This document shows, in pieces, positions 56,989 through 61,580 of a stretch of 61,580 nucleotides of DNA. Within the stretch, counting starts at the first letter, position 1. Each line of letters opens with the position of its first letter. Made by a program: the position numbers and the translations under genes. This stretch comes from Verrucomicrobiales bacterium (lineage in GTDB: Bacteria > Verrucomicrobiota > Verrucomicrobiia > Verrucomicrobiales > DEV007), in contig JARGNI010000033.1 of the NCBI GenBank assembly GCA_029213195.1, positions 1 through 61,580 on the forward strand, given 5' to 3'. The notes under the pieces are model-generated. The model was given only the letters and a program-made list of their open reading frames with translations, ran no database searches and was not told the DNA's origin.

Positions 56989-58044
56989 TCAGGACGGCCT
57001 GTCGTATTGGAACGCTGGTCCAGCGGTGGTGCCACTGTCGTCGTCACGAGGGATCTTCATGAGAGCGACGGCCTGGTACTTGATCTCATACATATCCCGT
57101 ACCCCTTCGAGGAGATTCTGGGGATTGCCGTTGAAGCTGTCGTCGAGGGCGCCAAGCAAGCGGGTGTAGGTCTGATTGCACTCATCCATCAGTTTGCGGG
57201 TCGGGCTGCTTTTCTTGAACTGCTCGGCCTTCGGATTGGGATGCATGTTGTAGACACCATCCCACCGGACGGGAAACACCGGCCCGCTCGGCGGCTGGTC
57301 ATGCGAATCGCCTTCTTGATAAAAGCGACCGGTGTAGATTTCGTTGAAGCGATAATAGTGCGCCGGTTCTTCGTCTCCGGAGTATCGTTTCGATCCGGAT
57401 TGGCCGCTGAAGACGGAACCGTCGTGTCCTTCCCCCTGATCCACAATTTCGTCGATGGCCCGCATGGCACTCTCCATGTTGGTGACCTCGAAGACTTCGC
57501 CACTCCCTCCGTAATAATATTCCGGCGTGACCTGGCGCTTTCGTGATCCTTTGAAGAGGGATTCCTTCGATTCCTTGTAGGCATCGTGGAAGCCCTGCCG
57601 AATGAGATCGTAGAACTGGCCGATGGTAGCGGGAGGGCCATGAGACCCATCGGGGTCGTCATAGGTGGGGAGCTCGATCCTGAGAAAAGTCTCCATCGCC
57701 TCGGGCGAAAACTTTTCCAAGCCGACATGGTAGGGCTGCTCGTTTTTCGGAAGGTGGTCGAAACCGGGAAGCGGACTCGGGTAATCGATGGGGAAGTGCG
57801 GCGAATCCACGACTGGTTTGCCCCCGATGGCATTGATGAGATTTGCGACCAGTAATATGTGCAACATCTCCTCCATTACCACGGTGTGGATGGTATGGGA
57901 GGCTTCGCGGTTGAGACCGTCGGGAATCGAGTAGAGCGCGCAGAGGTAGGGCGGGATCGTGGCTTGCTCCACACGGAGCGCGGTCTGCAGGAATTTCTTG
58001 AGATCCGCCGTGCTGTTGATCTTGGTGGGAAGGCTCTTGGACAT
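56989..58044 (-). CDS. Ferritin-like protein (PF12902 / VioB-like iminophenylpyruvate dimer synthase domain)
   Basis: A 351-residue cytosolic protein (no signal) of the ferritin-like group that includes the iminophenylpyruvate dimer synthase domain of violacein-type pathways. Glu26 in LRVEQATIPPYLCALYSI and the ExxH at Glu59-His62 in MEEMLHILLVANLINAIGG are iron ligands of the first helix pair; PSPLPGFDH and FSPEAMETFLRIELP are also shared family segments. The C-terminal half (from about 180) includes YYYGGSGEVFEV and RFNEIYTGRFY and is less typical. It is last in the operon with the GMC flavoprotein, 29 bases after its stop. Start 58044 (MSKSL) is set by loss of similarity further upstream. 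Function in this operon unknown. Confidence 0.8.
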   Translation of the reverse strand: MSKSLPTKINSTADLKKFLQTALRVEQATIPPYLCALYSIPDGLNREASHTIHTVVMEEMLHILLVANLINAIGGKPVVDSPHFPIDYPSPLPGFDHLPKNEQPYHVGLEKFSPEAMETFLRIELPTYDDPDGSHGPPATIGQFYDLIRQGFHDAYKESKESLFKGSRKRQVTPEYYYGGSGEVFEVTNMESAMRAIDEIVDQGEGHDGSVFSGQSGSKRYSGDEEPAHYYRFNEIYTGRFYQEGDSHDQPPSGPVFPVRWDGVYNMHPNPKAEQFKKSSPTRKLMDECNQTYTRLLGALDDSFNGNPQNLLEGVRDMYEIKYQAVALMKIPRDDDSGTTAGPAFQYDRPS

Positions 58045-58073
58045 GAAATGCTCGTCGGTGATTTGGGTCTCTG

Positions 58074-60050
58074 CTAGAGAACCTTCTTGATGAGGTGGTC
58101 GGCGCACTTGAAAGCCAGCGCCGCCGCGGTGAGAGATGGATTCGAGGTCCCAATGGTGGGGAAGTTTCCGCAGCCAACAAGATAGAGGTTCTCGTGGTCC
58201 CAGGTTTGCTGGTCGGAGTTCACCACGGAATCGCCGCGATTTGTCCCCATGCGATGGGTGCCGACGATGTGGCCTGATCCGTGAAAGGTGTAGCCGACCT
58301 TCTTGCCGTCTTCGTAGTGAAAAACGTATCCAGTGTCCGATTCCTGATAGACGGTGTGATCGACTCCGCCTACTTCCTTCAGTATGGAATCGGAGAGGCG
58401 CTTGGCTGCCTGCATCCCGCGAATCGAGTATTCGCCCATGTCATAGCGGATCACCGGACGATAGGCACCGAGCTTGTCGCGATACTCTTCACGGATCATG
58501 ACCCGGTTGGCAGGGTCGGGGAGTTGCTCGATCTCGAATCCAAAAGAGAGCTGGCGCTGCACGTCTTCGTAGAGCTGGCGACGCAGCTTCGAGCCAAGGA
58601 CAGGGTTCTTCCCGTCTCCCGGGGCAAGAAGCCCTAGCACGTTGCTATAGGGAGCTCCCGCGGCGAAGTCCCATCCCCCGTTTCTCACGTCTCCTCGGAA
58701 GGCAGCATGGGCATCGCGGAAAGCGCCGTCCCGCATCGGAACTTCCGAAGAAACCAATGGGCCGCGAAGGACTCCAAGCCGCGTTCCCCTGGGAACGAGC
58801 CCCCAGGTCAAGAGGTAGGGGTGATCCATCAGGTTGCGCCCGACCATGTCACTGCTGTTTGCCACTCCACCGCACTTCTCGTTGTTTCCGGTGGCTGGCG
58901 TTCCGGATTGAAGCAGCAGCTTGGCGGTCTCGATGGCGTGGGCGGCCACGATGTAGGCGCCCCCTTTCCTCGTCCGAGCGACAAACTTCTGGTAGTTCCC
59001 TGGTGCTGCACTGGTTTCGCTGTCGTAGACGGTGTAGTCGAGACCGCTCACCTGTTGTGTTTTGGGATCGATTTCGATGTTCGTTACCACTGCCTGGGTG
59101 AGGAGATCCACTTTCTCTGGATCTGCTGAGTAGAGCGACTTGAGACCATTGTATTTCGCCATGACCGGGCAGATCGGGACGCAGGCGGTATTGCCCTCGC
59201 ATCGCTGCCCCATTCGAGGGTCGTGCACTCCCCCCCGCGGGACGTAGTGCCCTCGCTTTTTCCTCTTGTTGTAGGGCGAGTCCGCATATTTCGGGTTCGG
59301 CATCCCGTTGCGGCTCTGGGGTGTTCCCACCACTTGCATCGGATACTTTTTCCCTTCCATCTCGAAACTCTTGCCTTCGAGTTTCTTTCCGAGCCACTTG
59401 TCGAGGTGGGTCTTTGGGATCTGGTGCATCGGGTACTCGTAGCCCTTTTCGAAGTAGTTCCCCTTGTCCTCGGGGTTTTGAATATCTCGCAGTTGTTCTT
59501 CGACATCGGCCGAAACCCCGATCTCGTACTCTGCGTCCTGGTAGTAGGGTTGAAGGTCCGTGTAGCTGATCGGCCAATTGACCCCCCGGCCGAAGCGCTT
59601 GCTCATTTCAAAGTCGGAGGGCACCATTCGCATCGAAGTTCCCAGCCAATGCAGGGACGTTCCTGCCGTGAGACGGGTGAAGGTGCTCATGAAGGGCTGT
59701 GGTCCGAGGTAGACCTGGTAGCCATTGTCGACCGCCTGTCCGGCCTGGATTTGGCGCTGGAAAAGAACACTGGACTGGGGAGCGTTCGGATTCTCGGGGT
59801 AGGGGGAGTTGGGAGTTTTCGCCAGTGCCTCCTGGAAACGCGTCACATAGGAATCATATCCCTCCGGTCGAATGCTGGTGGAGCGCCCCGCTTCCAGGAT
59901 GAGGACCTTCTTCGCTCCTTTTCCAAGTTCCTTGGCAAGAATGGATCCCGCAAACCCTGCCCCTACGATGATGACATCATAGTAGTCTTTTGACACTTTC
60001 TCGGCGACTTCCTCCGGAGTCGCTTCGATGCCCTTTTCGTAATTGATCAT
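58074..60050 (-). CDS. GMC family flavin oxidoreductase
   Basis: A 658-residue GMC oxidoreductase of the membrane-type sugar/gluconate dehydrogenase branch. The FAD dinucleotide motif GAGFAG (30-35, in VIIVGAGFAGSILAKELG) is near the N-terminus; LTAGTSLHWLGTSMRM and a FEMSKRFGRGVNWPISY region bind flavin and substrate; and the C-terminal half ends with GHIVGTHRMG and GTSNPSLTAAALAFKCADHL, with the probable catalytic His and Asn. A Cys-rich stretch (CEGNTACVPICPVMAKYN) near 345 could be a disulfide or metal site. No signal peptide. The ATG overlaps the small-subunit stop by 4 bases. Substrate unknown; no cytochrome subunit is present. Confidence 0.88.
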   Translation of the reverse strand: MINYEKGIEATPEEVAEKVSKDYYDVIIVGAGFAGSILAKELGKGAKKVLILEAGRSTSIRPEGYDSYVTRFQEALAKTPNSPYPENPNAPQSSVLFQRQIQAGQAVDNGYQVYLGPQPFMSTFTRLTAGTSLHWLGTSMRMVPSDFEMSKRFGRGVNWPISYTDLQPYYQDAEYEIGVSADVEEQLRDIQNPEDKGNYFEKGYEYPMHQIPKTHLDKWLGKKLEGKSFEMEGKKYPMQVVGTPQSRNGMPNPKYADSPYNKRKKRGHYVPRGGVHDPRMGQRCEGNTACVPICPVMAKYNGLKSLYSADPEKVDLLTQAVVTNIEIDPKTQQVSGLDYTVYDSETSAAPGNYQKFVARTRKGGAYIVAAHAIETAKLLLQSGTPATGNNEKCGGVANSSDMVGRNLMDHPYLLTWGLVPRGTRLGVLRGPLVSSEVPMRDGAFRDAHAAFRGDVRNGGWDFAAGAPYSNVLGLLAPGDGKNPVLGSKLRRQLYEDVQRQLSFGFEIEQLPDPANRVMIREEYRDKLGAYRPVIRYDMGEYSIRGMQAAKRLSDSILKEVGGVDHTVYQESDTGYVFHYEDGKKVGYTFHGSGHIVGTHRMGTNRGDSVVNSDQQTWDHENLYLVGCGNFPTIGTSNPSLTAAALAFKCADHLIKKVL

Positions 60051-60589
60051 GTGCTTTTCTTTTTGCGGGCCCTTGTCTTTGTCGTTCGGGAGGTCGCTGC
60101 CTTTTTTTCGTAGGGATCTTCGGGTGGAAACGCCCAGCTTCCGAATCCGGGTTGCTTGGCGGCAGTCGGGTAGGCACAGATCGCATCCCATACCAGTCCC
60201 TCACGGTAGGCCTCTGCAGAAACCACTCGCGTCTGGTCGTTGGCTGCGGCTCCGTATTTATGCCTCCATTCACGGGGCATCTGGAACCAGTTTCCGAGAT
60301 ACCAGAGTCGGACGATATTCAGGGCGATCGGTCCCAGCAAATCTCCCCATTCAGAGCCGAAGATCTCCTTATGAATGCCGGTTTGTCGGGCCTTTGAACT
60401 CTTTGATTCATTGCGGATCTTGTCCCAGGTGATCAGGAGTCGGCCAAAGATGCGCTCCCCAACCAATTCTCGAACTTCCGTGAAATGCGATTCAGCCAAG
60501 CCGGTTCCTTCCAGTTCAGCGACCGAGAAACCAGTGAGTTCCGAGGATAGTTCCACGAAGTCGTCGACAGAGTCGTAGCGTTTGCTCAT
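60047..60589 (-). CDS. Gluconate 2-dehydrogenase subunit 3-like small subunit
   Basis: A 180-residue protein resembling the small subunit of gluconate/sorbitol-type dehydrogenases, which in these complexes is needed for maturation or export of the GMC partner. Features are the helical DDFVELSSELTGF and ESHFTEVRELVGERIFG segments, WGDLLGPIALNIVRLWYLGNW (aromatic core) and a lysine/arginine-rich C-terminus. It lacks a clear Tat signal in the start used (MSKRYDS, 60589). Stop overlaps the GMC start (ATGA). Family assignment is by gene order and general sequence pattern, less sure than its partners. Confidence 0.65.
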   Translation of the reverse strand: MSKRYDSVDDFVELSSELTGFSVAELEGTGLAESHFTEVRELVGERIFGRLLITWDKIRNESKSSKARQTGIHKEIFGSEWGDLLGPIALNIVRLWYLGNWFQMPREWRHKYGAAANDQTRVVSAEAYREGLVWDAICAYPTAAKQPGFGSWAFPPEDPYEKKAATSRTTKTRARKKKST

Positions 60590-60633
60590 GATATTCTTGC
60601 AGCTGTGGATCGACTGGAGAACGCAGCAAGGGA

Positions 60634-61560
60634 TCAGGTGGGTTCGACCCAGAAGGCTCGATTCTCGATGGCTGCTGGTGGCGATTGCCGGATGCGGATC
60701 GCGACAGGAGCATTCTTGCCGATGAGTGTCTCCAGATCTTGCCGCATCGGGTGCTCGCTTTTTCCAATCGAGAGTTTCACAGCCGTCCGTTTTGGATTGA
60801 ACCAAGTGGGGTAGAGACCCTGGATGTTCCAGCGGGAAGCGTTCAGTCGACCGCCTTTCGACGGAGGGAGATCGGGCCCTCCGGGCAACTGGCTGTAAAG
60901 CGTCAACGGCGAGAGGTTCCCCATGATGGGTTGAGGCAGGGACGCGATGTCGGCATCGATCGTGTAGATTTTATCTGATGGCTTTGGTTTTCCTTTCTTG
61001 GGGTCGTAAGCCGGATCAAAAACCGAGTAGTGCCACTTTTTCTGCGTGGGATTGTTCGGGACGGGAATATTGAATTCGAATTTCGTAGCGAATTTTCGCT
61101 CCCCGAAAACCAACTGCCCGGCCTCCACTGCGATGGGATCATCCGCGGGAACGTGGAGGCGAAAGCCGCCGATCCACTTCGTCTGTTCCTGCCCAATCAT
61201 ATAGTCCTCGAAGGACAGCAGCGGGGTTTCTTTCTCTTTGCTCTTCGGATAAGAATGGATGTTGAACTCCACTTCCTGCACCGAGGTGAGTGCCATTCCG
61301 AGGTTCGAGAGATAGAGTTGGAAATTCAGCGATACGATTCCGTCCTTTTCGCAGTCCGTGAAGCGGGCCGGTTCGAGACCGGTTCCTTTCAGATAGCGTT
61401 TCAGGGTAGTCAGGGGCGCCCGGTAGAAGACCCACATGAAGGATACCGCATCGTAGTAGAACGGCATTTTGAAGGCAGGTGGCCCCGGCGGTGGAAGGTC
61501 TTTCGGAAACGGAGTGAAGATCTTTTTCGGCGCTTCGCTGTTCTGAGTGGGTTCTAGCAA
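60634..61560 (-). CDS. Acetoacetate decarboxylase-like protein (start uncertain, may run off window)
   Basis: A leftward open frame of 308 codons that begins with a TTG at 61560 and remains open to the window edge, so the true start may lie beyond 61580. Segments such as FKMPFYYDAVSFMWVFYRA, LKGTGLEPARF and GIVSLNFQLYLS resemble the first beta strands of acetoacetate decarboxylase-fold proteins, and the later part (KWIGGFRLHVP, then FGERKFATKFEFNIPVP) suits the same barrel. The Schiff-base lysine of true decarboxylases could not be assigned. It is 44 bases upstream of the small-subunit gene and apparently co-transcribed, suggesting an operon for oxidation or decarboxylation of a small acid. 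Low certainty on family. Confidence 0.5.
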   Translation of the reverse strand: MLEPTQNSEAPKKIFTPFPKDLPPPGPPAFKMPFYYDAVSFMWVFYRAPLTTLKRYLKGTGLEPARFTDCEKDGIVSLNFQLYLSNLGMALTSVQEVEFNIHSYPKSKEKETPLLSFEDYMIGQEQTKWIGGFRLHVPADDPIAVEAGQLVFGERKFATKFEFNIPVPNNPTQKKWHYSVFDPAYDPKKGKPKPSDKIYTIDADIASLPQPIMGNLSPLTLYSQLPGGPDLPPSKGGRLNASRWNIQGLYPTWFNPKRTAVKLSIGKSEHPMRQDLETLIGKNAPVAIRIRQSPPAAIENRAFWVEPT

Positions 61561-61580
61561 AGGCGGGGCGGATGAGTCAA

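Overview
The window looks like a chromosomal segment of a heterotrophic, polysaccharide-degrading member of the PVC group, most likely Verrucomicrobiota (Planctomycetota is the main alternative). The reasons are gene content: five stand-alone formylglycine-type sulfatases plus one fused to a sialidase, paired Tat-signal DUF1501/DUF1552 proteins with large DUF1549-DUF1553 and DUF1592-family cytochromes, a PAS-AraC regulator, a giant alpha-2-macroglobulin-like protein and secreted SHD1-domain proteins. No rRNA or tRNA gene, IS element, prophage or CRISPR array is visible. The taxonomic call is inference; no marker gene is present.

Layout. 1-164 is a perfect heptamer tandem repeat ending just before a class I glutamine-amidotransferase-type hydrolase. 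It is followed by an NhaC-type antiporter; convergent to it is a zinc-ribbon/adenylate-cyclase/ATPase/TPR regulator split by a one-base frameshift. Upstream of the regulator lie a 5'-truncated aldehyde dehydrogenase remnant and an overlapping FAH-hydrolase/VOC pair. 8.4-18.1 kb has a two-domain deacylase/amidotransferase fusion and the 2672-residue macroglobulin-like protein. 18.2-27.5 kb holds two analogous export/cytochrome pairs (DUF1501 + DUF1549/DUF1553 and DUF1552 + DUF1592 family) with a PAS-AraC regulator between them. 27.6-32.5 kb has a sulfatase, a nitroreductase, a propeller lipoprotein and a hypothetical secreted protein.

34-51.5 kb is the most notable region: a sialoglycan catabolic island. 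It contains a sialidase + sulfatase pair, then nanA + N-acylglucosamine 2-epimerase diverging from a GntR regulator. The regulator leads a tightly coupled operon: iduronate-sulfatase-like enzyme, tandem two-domain sialidase, kelch mutarotase fused to a Na+ symporter, and a sulfatase fused to a sialidase. The implied route is desulfation and sialic acid release outside the cytoplasm, anomer conversion at the membrane, Na+-driven uptake, cleavage to ManNAc plus pyruvate, and epimerisation to GlcNAc, without NanK/NanE. Two secreted SHD1 proteins with papain- or transglutaminase-type cores flank the core of the island (36988-38466 and 51666-53693).

53.8-61.6 kb carries a Tat-exported sugar isomerase-like protein, a sulfatase with a C-terminal beta-rich domain, and a redox operon of an acetoacetate-decarboxylase-like protein (possibly running off the window), a gluconate-dehydrogenase-subunit-3-like small subunit, a GMC flavoprotein and a PF12902-type ferritin-like protein.
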